From: Siderastrea siderea
Lineage: Eukaryota; Cnidaria; Anthozoa; Scleractinia; Rhizangiidae
Direction of reading: 5' to 3'
Length of the DNA: 64,000 bases
Assembly (NCBI GenBank): GCA_964030785.1
Contig: OZ034978.1
Span: forward strand, 8,757,453 to 8,821,452
Shown: piece after piece, positions 37,601-47,614 of the stretch
Layout of the letters: each line of letters starts with the position of its first letter
Numbering within the stretch: the stretch's first letter is position 1
The notes under the pieces: generated by a model
Databases searched by the model: none
The model's input: the letters and a program-made list of their open reading frames with translations, nothing else
What the model was told of the DNA's origin: nothing
Position numbers and translations under genes: made by a program

Positions 37601-40600
37601 TACTTCAAACTTTATTAAAACCCCTGCATGACAATTGATGTACTGTTAAGTAAAACAACTTAGCTCACCACAAATCTACCCTTAGCTCAATGGTCAAAGC
37701 AAGCTAAAAGGTGTAGGTTTAACAACAACTGACGACCAAAGCTTATGTCAAACTGAATACAGTTTCAAGATCATCGTACCTCAGCATGCTCCGCATGATT
37801 GGGGCACATCCACATGCCGCTTGGCACAGTAGTAAGAGGAGGGTTGATGCAGTCCATATGAAAGGCCAAGGGACAGAAATCACAGTGGACAAGATGGCCA
37901 ACAAGATCACTCCTACAAACAACCAAAAACAAATTTATTGTTTAATTTTGAAAAGCTATAAATTGCAACACATTGTAATGATGATTGCAATTATTCAAAG
38001 TCGCCATGGTGTAAATAACTGACTGCTGTCATGTGTACTTTACTCCTGTACTCCAGTGAAGATGTTATTGTAACTGTGGATGTAAATGAAATTTTAAAAA
38101 AAATGAACTCAATTTCAACCAAGCTTTCAAGCATGTAGGTGAGTGGGTAAACCATGGATGTTCACTTTTAGAACAAAGTGAACAAAAATCCAACTACCAT
38201 GAACACACGCACATAAGCCACACTTATTTTCCCTAAAACCTTCTTCAAACGATTTCGGAAGTTCAGTGAGAATTAAAATTTGAGAAGTCATACCTGCTAC
38301 AGGCAAAGCAAAGCCTTCCAGGTGGGATACTGTGGTCTTCCTCGTCACCATTTCTGCAAACAAGCAAACGCAAGTATTGTTACTGTCAAGTGATCCTGAC
38401 CGGCATTGTTGCAGATTTATGATATAGAATAAAACAAGAACTATTTCCTTCAATTTAATAAATATAACAAAAATTTCTATCTGCTCAATTACCTTTTCCC
38501 ATTCTTCACAGGGACTGCTTTCTCCTCTGTGCTGTTTTTCCTCTTTCTGTCACCTGTCAAAGACAAAGTTTAAAGAATTATTAACAACTAAGGTGGAAAT
38601 AGTGAGATGACAGAAGGACAAATGGTTATTGTATACAGGTTTTTTATTCAAAGGAATTCTTGGGCATCTACAAAAGGAAAAATGTAGGGAAATTTGTCCT
38701 AACCTTCCTTACTTACAGTCAGATTTATCCAGTTACTAGCTGCTACTTACCTCAGGAGTGCAGCATTCCTCTCATCAAAAAAAATAAGAAAGATGCAGTT
38801 TTGAAACAAACAAACAAAAACTTGCCTGGAAAGAAAGTATTGCATTTCAGTTCAGGTGGAAGAGAAAATGTTGTTGGGTTCTTCCCAGTTGTCATTTTTA
38901 CGAGGGTCGAAAATGGAGATTCTGGTTTGGAATTCTCAGCATCTTTCGAGGCTGGAGTTGAATGATCCTCATGGTTTTGACTAACAGTTGCTTGGTCTTT
39001 TCCTTTGCTTTCCTCATCCTGCAAAAAGATGGAGTCACGTTTGACACTCACCTTCGTCACATTTTCAGCTACATGTATTACTCACTAGCAGTGTTCTTAC
39101 CAGACCACGGCATCGCGGAATTGTGGCTCTCTTTTAGGAAATGCTGCACTAAGATTAGCCCAAGGGGTCCCAAGGGCGTAAAGAAAGCAAGAAAGAAAGA
39201 AAGAAAAAAAAATGCCTTATGCAACATACGTACATTCAGTTCTTTTTATATAAACCAAAATTTTATTGGTTATGATGTCTTCATTCAGACATTGAACATT
39301 TTTATTATCTAAGAAACTATGAGGTATTTACTCTTACTAAATCAGAGCTGTGAGTAAAACGTTAAGTTAACTGTATCTGAATTGTGACCCACTTTTCTCC
39401 CTCGTCACCCCCTTTTAGCTTCTCTGTGGGTCCTGTGGACCCCAAAGTAGAAAATCCTGGTAAGAACACTGCACTAGCAAGCAACTGCAGTAGTTGTTCT
39501 ACAATTCCCTACCTCCATAGGTCCGGCTTTGCATTCATTACAAAGCCATTCTCCATCAGGAATATCATCTTCTTCTAGAGGAGGATCACTAACAAAAAAA
39601 ATTGACAATCAGAAAAGAGAATTACCAGCCAGGAAAACATATACTAAGAATTATTATGAAACTGCAGAGGATTTACTTACAGTAAGTACGTTTGAACTCA
39701 TAAAGAGAGATGGTAAATTTTAAGTTCAGTCAGGCCAGTTTCCTTGGATTTCCAAGGAAATCAAAAACAAGAAGCATTCAATAATTGAATGCTTCTTGTT
39801 CATGACAATGATAGCAAGCAGGAAACACCTTTATCTGATGAGTTAGTCTTTCAAACACTCCCCCCCTCCCCCTGGATAACAGATTTTGGAAGAAAGAGGC
39901 AAAGTTTAATGTTACTATTTCATTTTTTATAATTCCACCTAAAATCTTCTCTAGAGAGTTTTTTGATGTACATAGACACAGCCTTACATGTATTTGCATC
40001 TTTCATCTTCCTTTTATTTTTAGAAATCATCATAAAATTCAATGCAACAATGTAAGCAATTAATATATCTGAAGACTATAAGGAACCCCAAAACAAAACG
40101 TATTTAAAGCAAACATGAAATATCTTGTTTGTTTTAAGAAAACTCTGTTTGGGTACAGTGTTACATGAAAAAAATTCTTGAGTAACAGATTTTTAAAGGA
40201 CTTCACAAAATCTCTAACAATAAAAAAGTAAAACATATATTACAATCACAGAAGAAAATAAAGCAACATATTTCAGAAAAAGCACTAAACTAAGGTAATC
40301 GTCACAACCATAAAACTGTTCAGTTATAAGTTCCAGATGAGGGAAGACCAGAAATTACAAACGTAGAGGATATACAATTGCGCAAGCATTATGTTTTGAT
40401 ATATTCAGAGAAAAGAAACTGCATTTTCAAGGGAAACAATTTACTGACTTAAAAACACGACTCGTGGAACAAGATTTGTAGCGTAGCTTAGAGCAAAGAA
40501 TTAATTAACATAAGCTGTCAATGCGGGTGGGTGCGTGCTGTGAAAAATTGAGCTTTTGTGGGGACTGAACAACGATCGCAGGTAATTTGTTTGAGTCAAG

Positions 40601-41035
40601 ATTTGAAAGCTTAACTAATTTTAAAAATTGAAGCACTCCATTACGACGCATATTTATCTCGTTTTTACTTAACGTTTTAATAAACGTACCAACAGGTGAG
40701 GTGAAAAGCACAAGGACATCGATCACAGCAGAGCAAATCGCCTCCTTCACCACAACTATCGCAGTTGTCGTTGTTGACAGATCTTCCTTGCTTTCGAGCT
40801 TCCTTGTCAACTTTTTTTACTCTCTTGCCAGATTCTTCCGACTGGGGAGGCTGGATAAGGGCTTGAATCCTCTGTGAACGATAAAGAAATGGATATAGAG
40901 TAAAAGGTAAACAAATGATCCGAGACAACCAAAGAAATATAAACTCTGGGGGAAACTACAAACGTCGGAAGGAACTATTGATATTCTACGCACATCCATC
41001 AAGCTTCCTTCGGGATCTAAATGGTCGTAGTCCAT
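28657..41035 (-). CDS. PHF12: PHF12 (Pf1), two-PHD-finger chromatin corepressor subunit
   Basis: Sixteen exons (5' to 3'): 41035-40994, 40871-40690, 39588-39513, 39018-38826, 38553-38493, 38353-38294, 37912-37780, 36918-36809, 36693-36630, 35706-35572, 34605-33534, 32847-32765, 32366-32285, 30408-30316, 29812-29730, 29091-28657. All phases close to 967 residues (human 1004). PHD1: C51, C54, C63, C66, H71, C74, C91, C94. PHD2: C200, C203, C215, C218, H223, C226, C241, H244. Residues 353-709, from the single 1.07 kb exon, are Ser/Thr/Ala-rich. The C-terminus from about 765 is the FHA-type region ([57 protein letters not shown]). By homology it links SIN3-HDAC and MRG15 in nuclear repression over transcribed genes. 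Intron 4 is GC-AG. The start is the first in-frame ATG and matches the short human N-terminus. Confidence 0.95.
31148..31488. repeat. Foldback MITE, copy 2 (PHF12 intron 13)
   Basis: Matches 2403-2796, including GGATTCTGATTGCCCTTGTTAA and the end sequence GATGTGCAGAATGTATGC. It abuts the TTAA of the next element. Confidence 0.7.
31492..32137. mobile_element. TTAA-flanked MITE, GGTGATTCC termini, copy 1 (PHF12 intron 13)
   Basis: Left GGTGATTCC, right GGAATCAGC, with TTAA outside both (31488-31491, 32138-32141). Blocks near both ends match 57065-57320. It has no transposase. Confidence 0.75.
32995..33290 (-). mobile_element. tRNA-derived SINE, family A, copy 2 (PHF12 intron 11)
   Basis: Minus-strand head GGCATGGCAGTGTAGTGGTT contains a box A-like segment; box B is GGTTCAGCACC. 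It inserted in the same transcriptional direction as PHF12. The poly-C run at 33291-33306 adjoins its head. Confidence 0.7.
35341..35540. repeat. ~210-bp MITE of CCCTTTAA type, copy 1 (PHF12 intron 10)
   Basis: Shares GATTATCACTACTTG, GAGAATAA, GATCACTAAAGATAAAAT and GAGGAGAATATGCATG with 52206-52416 and 58881-59090. Right end TTTAAGGGTTAA; the left end is degraded. Confidence 0.7.
35733..36230. mobile_element. 498-bp element, CAGGGTTGTCC termini, copy 2 (PHF12 intron 9)
   Basis: Left CAGGGTTGTC, right GACAACCCTG, flanked exactly by AGTAAC at 35727-35732 and 36231-36236. Full-length match to 20200-20689. Confidence 0.85.
36237..40993 (-). other. PHF12 5' introns outside listed repeats
   Basis: Introns 1-9 between the listed exons. 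I see no other gene. 36310-36620, 36940-37770, 37920-38290, 38560-38820, 39020-39510 and 39590-40680 hold AT-rich sequence. A perfect 20-base foldback (ATTCAATTATTGAATGC-type palindrome) lies near 39775-39794. Confidence 0.6.
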
Positions 41036-41372
41036 TTTTACGCCTCTTGAAGCACTTCCAAAGCGGTTATCTTCGTTCAATTCGCCGAGCAAGTTAAACT
41101 TGGCTTTTTACGATGCGCTAAATTCCAACTCAGGGGAACAGTTCGAACAAATTGCCGCCCTTCAGTTGTTCTCAATTGAGAGGCATTATCTCAGCCCCTG
41201 ACCATCAAAACAGCTTGCAACTCAGCCCAATGATGGCTGAGTCGTTGCTTCGAGATACGATGTAAAGCAGTTTGTCACAAGTGTTGGACTATGACAAAAA
41301 TGTCTTTTTCTAAGTAAGAGAAAACCTTCTTCACTCCTCGAAAAACAGAAGAAGAGAATTAGTCCCAAAGAT

Positions 41373-41383
41373 TGCGCATGCGC
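41373..41383. promoter_or_regulatory. Candidate NRF1-type site upstream of PHF12
   Basis: TGCGCATGCGC is the palindromic NRF1 recognition core, about 340 bp upstream of the PHF12 ATG, in non-repetitive sequence. Motif match only. Confidence 0.3.
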
Positions 41384-41679
41384 CGATGTTCTACTACGCA
41401 TGAGCAGTGGTTTTCGCGCGCTTCCGCTGACTATTTTGTGGCAAACTACATGCTCATAAACTCTCCTCAGGTCCCACGCGTGCACTTTTTGCCCAGGCTT
41501 GTCAGCTTACACGGGTTATTCACCTTTCCAGGCGCAAATTTAAGATTATTGAGGTCTGTGGTTCGCTCACCTCGCGTACAGCGGGAAAATAAAAGACACG
41601 ATGCTTCATTCGTTAGTTTAGTCGATTTAGCGTAACTTTATCATAAAGACTTTTGTTCCTGGGCCATCGTAGCTTGATC

Positions 41680-41893
41680 AAAAATAAAACACAAACAGCG
41701 GTAATAAACATTAGAAACTTACGCATTTTTATAAAAACTTGACGTTTCGTATGCTAGTCAACTTACATTACGTTTGTCAGAATTGTAACGGTCACTTTTG
41801 AAAATGTATGTTGACTAGCATACGAAACGTCTTGTTTATATAAAAATGCGTAAGTTTATAATGTTTATTACCGCTGTTTGTGTTTTATTTTTT
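41680..41893. repeat. Foldback with ~80-bp arms and degenerate hammerhead-like core
   Basis: AAAATAAAACACAAACAGCG at the left mirrors CGCTGTTTGTGTTTTATTTT at the right. Both arms contain CTAGCATACGAAACGTC (one inverted), the GAAAC half of the Penelope-associated hammerhead; the CTGANGA half appears only as CTGACAA. Confidence 0.75.
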
Positions 41894-42312
41894 ATCTAGC
41901 GTAACTTTGTTTTCAAAACAGGAGCTTTGGAACGCCAACTTTATCTTGGACGGGGGGGAGGGAGGGGAGTCCAGGTACCGGTGTCCTGGCGGATTTGCAC
42001 CACCCAGAATTGGAGACCAAATCCGCTAGCGGATATGGACCTCCTTTATTTCGTGGATTTGGACCCTCCTGTAAAAACTTAGGCTACCAAGTATCGTGTA
42101 TATATGGCTGGAGCTGCATATAAACAACCGAAATGACTTTTTTACTTTTCAGTCTTGCCAACAAAACATTTTCTTTTGGCCTCTAAGCGGCACGTCCCCG
42201 CATACGCCATATAAGGGAGTACCCCACGAAACGCTGAAACTAATTTCTTAGAAATTTTCCGCGGAATGGTGTTTCGTCACCAGGATGTTACGTTAGCTAT
42301 CGGACAAATGGA

Positions 42313-42480
42313 TAAAAAATTTGGTTCCCGGGGGGTACTCCCGTCAATTTAGGATAGGTGCAGAGCGATAGGTGTGTGCCGCAAAGGTTCTTGAACCCTG
42401 GCCCTATCTAAGGTAAGAAGATCGAAAATTGGTACCCTTTTAAAGGCCCAAACCGAAAAACTGACACCCCATTCAAGGTA
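42313..42480. repeat. GGGGGTACTCCC-type MITE fragment
   Basis: CCCGGGGGGTACTCCCGTC, then GTGTGTGCC and GGTTCTTGAACCCTG. These resemble, inverted, the right end of 46812-47125. Confidence 0.5.
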
Positions 42481-42917
42481 AAAACGAGCACTGGAAATTG
42501 TGTGATCAGGTCGTTTCTGTTTCTTTTCTGTAACATGGGAAGTTTAGCATCAAGCATAGAATACTAGACTAAGACTAGTTAATAATAAACCATCATAAAC
42601 ATGGTTTATGTACCGCAGTTTTAGCTAACACAGAAAGGTGCCCTATTTAAGGATCACATCGGGATCAACCAAATTTTGTTCACCGCAATCCAACATCATT
42701 CAACATAAACATAATCCCCTGACATAATCCGACATTGAGGGTCTCCCAGGGGTTTGGGGGAACAAGGGAACAAGGACCCCCTCAACATTATTCCACAGGG
42801 TCAGGAGCCGCTCCAGACGTGTAAAAGGTTGAGTTCAACAAAGTTATTCGTTCATAAGTCGGTAAATTATGATCGTCCTGGTGAGTGTAGTCCTGAGAAG
42901 GACTGTTTGTGGTGACA

Positions 42918-42964
42918 TTGACTGACGTTTCGACAACCTGAGCGGAAGTCGTCATCAGAGTCAA
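42918..42964 (-). ncRNA. Hammerhead-like ribozyme motif, Penelope-like long-repeat region
   Basis: Minus strand: TTGACT, CTGATGA, a hairpin closed by GAC/GTC with CC-GCTCA-GG at its tip, GAAA, CGT, C, AGTCAA. TTGACT/AGTCAA pair over 6 bp as stem I; ACGT is a palindromic minimal stem III; cleavage would follow C. One extra base precedes stem II. Confidence 0.55.
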
Positions 42965-43210
42965 GTGAACTGTGAATCGTTGTCGTTGTCCTGATTGGTC
43001 GACGATCTCGTGATGTGATTGGTCGTCTGTCAGTTAAGCCGTGATGTTATTAGCTGTGAAGACTGTTAAGCGTGATTGGTGCAAATATATAACCTTTGAA
43101 TGCAAAGGTCCACACGACGCGTAAATAAACCGCGCTGGTTCTGTATTGCCGGATCTCTGGTGTAGAGATGCTGAAGCCAGCCGTCACTCGAAGTGGAATT
43201 GAACAAAACT

Positions 43211-43364
43211 GAATGCAAGGCTGCACTGCGGCAAAGGGCTGATTTTTTTAAGGCCAATATTTCGGCTAACAAAATTAGCCTTCCTCAGGGCCTCTTAGCC
43301 GACATATTAGCCTTAAATAAATCAGCCCTTTGCCGTAGTGCCAGCCTTGCATTTCGACCCGTCT
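43211..43364. repeat. Foldback with ~60-bp arms around a hammerhead-like motif
   Basis: AATGCAAGGCTGCACTGCGG on the left mirrors a CCGTAGTGCCAGCCTTGCATT-like block on the right. GCAAAGGGCTGATTT is in both arms. Confidence 0.8.
43251..43293 (-). ncRNA. Hammerhead-like ribozyme motif in foldback
   Basis: Minus strand: AGGCC, CTGAGGA, a GGCTAA-TTTTG-TTAGCC hairpin, GAAA, TAT, T, GGCCT. Stem I AGGCC/GGCCT, stem II six pairs, stem III palindromic ATAT. Different stem sequences from the motif at 42918 but the same architecture. Confidence 0.55.
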
Positions 43365-43656
43365 TTTGTTAGTCAAATGTCCGTTGGTCTATTGTTAGTC
43401 AAATAGGTCGGTTTGTCTATTGTTTGTCTGGCTTGTTATTGTCGGCAATCAGTCGTTTGTGAGGTGCAGGTAGCTGTTGGCAACGCTTCAGTGGTGTTTG
43501 TTCTAAGTTAGTAAACCAGCTTTGCAGAGTGATTCATTGATAGTAGTCCGCGCTGTAGGTAACGCATTCAGCAGAGTCCCAGTCGATTCTGCAGTGTCAC
43601 CCTTTTTTTGCTTTCTTAGATTGTTTCAGAGCTTTTTAGAGGCATATTTGTGTAAG

Positions 43657-43980
43657 CTAATACAGATTGATCTATTCGGCGTTTTTCACTAGCTGAAAAT
43701 TTAGGCCGCAGAAAATTTTAGGAAACAAAATCCTATCCGCCGAATTTCCGAGGTGCTGATGACTTTCCGAAAATGCTAGCTGGTCTTATTTTGCACTCTA
43801 AACGACATATTTGTCTCTCCGAAAACAATAGGAACTAACAAGTCCTCTTGTTACGAAAGTCCGACGTGATGTTTGGCCGAAGAAATCTCTAGCTTTCACT
43901 GCAATCAAATCCGAAAATCTCAGGCGATTTTAGGCCTTCCGAACAGATATTTCCCCGAAACGAACCGTTGGGTGCCCCTG
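43657..43980 (-). mobile_element. hAT-like MITE, copy 1, one end lost
   Basis: Reverse-complement match over about 325 bp to 48800-49133. It keeps the GTTGGGTGCCCCTG end at 43980 but lacks the matching terminus at its left. It sits immediately downstream (minus strand) of the Penelope GIY-YIG remnant. Confidence 0.75.
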
Positions 43981-44189
43981 ATTCTGTGGTTTGTTTTTTA
44001 AAAATGGTGCTCAGCAATGTGATTGTTGATATCATCATTTCTAGTCGCTCGTTTGTGTTCAGTCAGTCGGATGTTCAAATTCCTGCCAGTCTCACCATTA
44101 TAAGAGTGACCTGCAGTCGCAGCATTTGATCTTATAAAATGCTCCCTGTCTGTCGCTCGGTTCGTCTTTGTCTTTAACGTTCGTCAGTC

Positions 44190-44640
44190 ACTCACTCACT
44201 CACTCATCCTCTTCGTGCCGGGTGGCACATAAGGCCTCTACTAGGTTTCTCCACTCATCTCGGTCCTGGGCTCTTTTCACTGCAGCTTCTTTCAATTCCC
44301 CCAACATCGTCCTCCTCCATGTGCTACGTGGACGCCCTCTCTTTCTTCTACCCCGTCTGGTGTCCGAAACCTGTCTGCCTGCATTCACTAACCCTCTGCA
44401 TTTCTCTGAGGACCTGAGTTGTTCTTGAGGTATCAAACATCGTTCGTACATTCCACGTGCCAATCCTAAGATGTGTTTTGGCGTCCAAGAGACTCGCTTT
44501 CCTAGCACAGGTTCCCAGTTGGTTTTCACCCGAGCCATTCATGACTAGCACCGCAGTGCCTCAAGCCTCCAGGACGACAACGGCTTGTTTTTCCTGCGCT
44601 TAACCCCCAACCTAGAGGGCCAAGGCGCTGTTTAGTCTGG
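44190..44640 (-). mobile_element. Internally deleted RTE-type LINE (5' and 3' ends fused)
   Basis: On the minus strand, RIGTWNVRTMFDTSRTTQVL, the very start of an APE-type endonuclease, is followed within about 60 bp by the C-terminal tail of the same ORF type (RGRRKRGRPRSTWRRTMLG, then RDEWRNLVEAL) in another frame. It ends in a GAGT simple repeat. The reverse transcriptase is missing altogether. Confidence 0.75.
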
Positions 44641-44769
44641 CCCCTCTTCCGTAGACCAATTCAGCATGGTTGAACCTACAAGGAGCATTAGCTCCAGCTG
44701 ACATAGCTCTAGGGGTCGTAAGGGCACGCAAGCCTCCCCGCCACAACAAGGCACAGCACCAGGAGAAGA

Positions 44770-45056
44770 ACGCTCGTCAGTAGCTGTAGTAAAGTAGGGG
44801 GGGGGACAGGGGGGCGGGAGGCCGGGAGAAAAGGGGGCGGGAGGTGTACGGGAGGCGGGAGAAGAGGGGGCGGGAAGCGGGATTCCCAAGGTGGCGGGAA
44901 GCGGGAGAAAAGGGGAAAAATTACGCAACATTGCGCAATATTTCGCAATCGAAAAAATGCAAAGGGGCGGGAGCCAAAAAATACAGGGCGGGAACCGGGA
45001 TTAAAGGGTACGGGAAGCGGGAGGTTTAAACCCCCCTGTCCCCCCCCCCCCCCAAA
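44770..45056. repeat. G-rich repeat, copy 2
   Basis: GGGCGGGAGG-type repeats, GGGATTCCCAAGG, and GGGATTAAAGGGTACGGG, ending in a poly-C run. Matches 25466-25990 without the SINE. Confidence 0.7.
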
Positions 45057-46811
45057 GTAGTGATAGGTTTGTGAGCAACGCGGATGTTGCAGGGTTGTAG
45101 GATTCGTGCAATAGTTTCAGAGGTCCCTTTGATGTAAGGCATGGTTGCAGTAGTGACAGGTGTCGCGTTAGTGTTCGTAGCGTTCGGTTCCGAGTTTCTG
45201 TAAGTCTGTTGTGTCTAATAAAGTCCCGGTTGTAATTGTTCTTGTTGAAAACGTTGTCTAAGTACTTGATTTCGTCCGTTAAGCTGTCGGATGAGTCACA
45301 AACTAGTTGCGCGCGTCTTGTCAAGGTCCTTATAGTCGTAGTTTTGTGAGAAGTAGGGATGATTGGTCGAGTAGTCTGTCGGTATGTGTCGGTTTTCTGT
45401 AAATTGTCGTTCCTAGTTAATTGTTATTGTCGCGGGTAACTATCACGAAGCAGTTTTACCATTTTCCTCGATCTCCTTAGTAAACTGTATGTCGGCGTTT
45501 TGTCCGTTGAGGTGTTCGTGAAAATGGTCTATTTCGACTTTGTGTACGACTGTAAAGGTATCGTCAACGTAACGTAGCCAGAGTGGTAGTGTTCGTTTGT
45601 AAGTTGCGAGGGCTCGTTCCTCGATGTTTTGCATAACGATTTCTGCAACAACAACGGAAACTGGTGAGCCCATCGCTGTTCCGTGCAACTGTTTGTAGTG
45701 CTTGCCGTTGTACTGAAAATAAGTAGAAGTAAGACAAACGTTATGTAAGTCCATTAAGTGGTCTCTAGGTAGCGGTAGTTCAATAGTAGAGTTGTTGATG
45801 GCGGTCTCAGTGCAGTCTAGAGCCAGTTGAAGTGGAATACTGGTGAACAGTGATTTCACATCAAAAGACACTAGTTTGTAGTCGTCAGGTATTCGTACTG
45901 TCTTGATTGCGTCAATAAAGTTCTCAGTCGACTGTAGTTTGTGTCGTGATTCGTCGGTCAAAGGTTTCAGTACGGTAGTCAAGTATTTGGACAGTTGGTA
46001 AGTCGGGGACCCACAGAATGAGACTATGGGTCACATGGGTATGTTAGGTTTGTGTAGTTTCGGTAGTCCGTTGAGTTTCGGTGGATGTGGTACACGGCAC
46101 CTCAGTCTGTTGTAACGTTGAATGTCAATAGCGTCAGTTTTCTTGAGGTCAAATAGTTTGCTGTTAAGTTTGCGTTAAAGTGCTGGCGTCGGGTCTCCTC
46201 TTTATCGTTAACAAGTGCGTCCATTTTGTCATAATAGTCTGTCTTGTCCATAACAACAGTCAACGGTCCTTTGTCAGCGGGTAGTATGACAATGTTTTTG
46301 TCGGTTTTCAGTCGTTTCAGTGCTTGTCGTTCGTCTATAGTCAACTTACTGCCAGGTAGAGAGGCTGATTGTATAGTAGAAGCTATTCTACTTCTGATGT
46401 TATCTTTGGCTGATTCTGAAAGCCCCCTCTGACGGGACAGAACCGCCTCAGCACTAGATACAATGGCCTCGGTCGGTATACGTTTAGGCGTCACTGAGTG
46501 TTTGAGTCCGTAAGAGAGTACTGGTGTTTCGGTCTTGTCTAAGGGACGGGAAGAAATATTCCTGACCCAGTTGTCGTCTGGTTTTTGTCGTCTTTTGTCT
46601 TTAGTACGTTGTAGTCGCGTCAGTTTTAGTTGAGTTTTAGTGCGGTACTGTTCAGCTGTTTTGTTAGCTCGTCTGTCTGCAATAGTCAGTATAGCGTCGA
46701 GTAAGTCAGTCGGTATGAGTTGTCGAAGTTTGTCGAATTATACGTTGCTGAATGGAAATGTTGTATCCGTTTGACCGTGGCCTAAATCCTGGGCTAAAGC
46801 TTAGATCCTCA

Positions 46812-47125
46812 TAGTACTGACCCGGGGGGGGGGGATACTCCCATACATGCTATATAGGTATGTGCAGCGGAATAGGGTATGGTTTTTGAGGTTGCCAGGC
46901 CTTAGTAGGGTATCTGATTTTGCCCCTTTTTGGTGTTGTGACCCCGGTGTGATCCTTAGATAGGGCTCCCTTTTTTGTATTAGCTCAAATTGCAGTACGT
47001 AAAACCCGGGTAAGGGTAGGGTATCAATTTTTCGAATTTTCGATTCTTCTGATAGGTTCAGGGTTTAAGAACCTTCGTGGCACACACCTACTCTGACTTG
47101 ACAGGAGTACCCCCCCGGGGGAATA
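46812..47125. repeat. GGGGGATACTCCC-type MITE
   Basis: Starts with G run and GATACTCCC and ends GGAGTACCCCCCC: inverted G-rich termini about 310 bp apart. Non-coding. Confidence 0.65.
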
Positions 47126-47221
47126 CTGACCAGTACTTTTCTTCGGTAAAACCTTTACTAGACCAGCCTCCCACGCAGTCGTTTTTAGGGGAGTCGTATT
47201 CCCCTCCTCAAGCCTAGCCTT

Positions 47222-47262
47222 AACCCTGAGGAAGGCTAATTTTGTTAACCGAAATATTGGCT
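47222..47262 (+). ncRNA. Degenerate hammerhead-like motif
   Basis: CTGAGGA, GGCTAA..TTAACC helix with one mismatch, GAAATATT. Stem I is only two pairs. A decayed relative of the 43251 motif. Confidence 0.35.
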
Positions 47263-47287
47263 ATGTTTTGCATAGCATTGCCCCGGC

Positions 47288-47354
47288 TGGTAGCCTCCCA
47301 CGCAGACGCTCTTAGGGAGACGAAACCCCAAGAGCGTCTGCGTGGGAGGCTACC
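47288..47354. repeat. Short perfect foldback
   Basis: GGTAGCCTCCCACGCAGACG and CGTCTGCGTGGGAGGCTACC are perfect mirrors around a short loop; part of the arm recurs at 47166. Confidence 0.85.
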
Positions 47355-47571
47355 CGGCTGGAGGCTCCGTCGTTGCTGGGATAAACTTTACCTTTATCTT
47401 TAATTTAATTTATCATACCGTCTCTGTTTGTTTTGTAACCGTTTATGGTAGTTTTAAATTTGTTTGTTTGTTTGTTGTTGTTTTTTATAGTTGCCCTTTT
47501 CAACTTATCATGATCATTGTGCTGTCTTACCCTTGTTTTAAATATTGTAACAAGCCGTTATTTGCTTTTTT

Positions 47572-47614
47572 AGCCCCTGATGAAGGTTAGTTTTGTGTAA
47601 CCGAAATATTGGCA
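47572..47614 (+). ncRNA. Hammerhead-like motif
   Basis: CTGATGA, GGTTA..TAACC helix, GAAATATT, then GGC opposite GCC (with one bulged C). The GGTTA/TAACC pair differs from GGCTAA/TTAGCC at 43251 by compensatory change. Confidence 0.4.

Larger units (their letters stand above)
43985..46745 (-). mobile_element. Penelope-like element, frameshifted, with nested insertions
   Basis: On the minus strand, 46494-46102 carries the N-terminal part (LKTDKNIVILPADKGPLTVV). 45982-45443 carries the reverse transcriptase, with motif A FDVKSLFTSIP, motif B HGTAMGSPVSVVVAE and catalytic YVDD. 45324-45060 carries the post-RT part (RRAQLVCDSSDSLTDEIKYL). About 44165-43990 holds a GIY-YIG remnant (YNGETGRNLN, LTEHKRATRN, with YIG changed to YNG). 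Several frameshifts and stops separate the pieces, so it is inactive. An RTE derivative (44190-44640) and a G-rich repeat (44770-45056) interrupt it. It is longer than the copy at 9757 and from a different lineage by sequence. Confidence 0.85.

Noticed and set aside
40994..41092. Longer PHF12 start upstream of 41035
   Set aside because: It would need a TTG start. The ATG at 41035 gives an N-terminus that aligns with known PHF12.
45443..45982. Telomerase or cellular reverse transcriptase gene
   Set aside because: The YVDD domain has Penelope-specific context, frameshifts and a GIY-YIG remnant downstream, so it is a dead retroelement.
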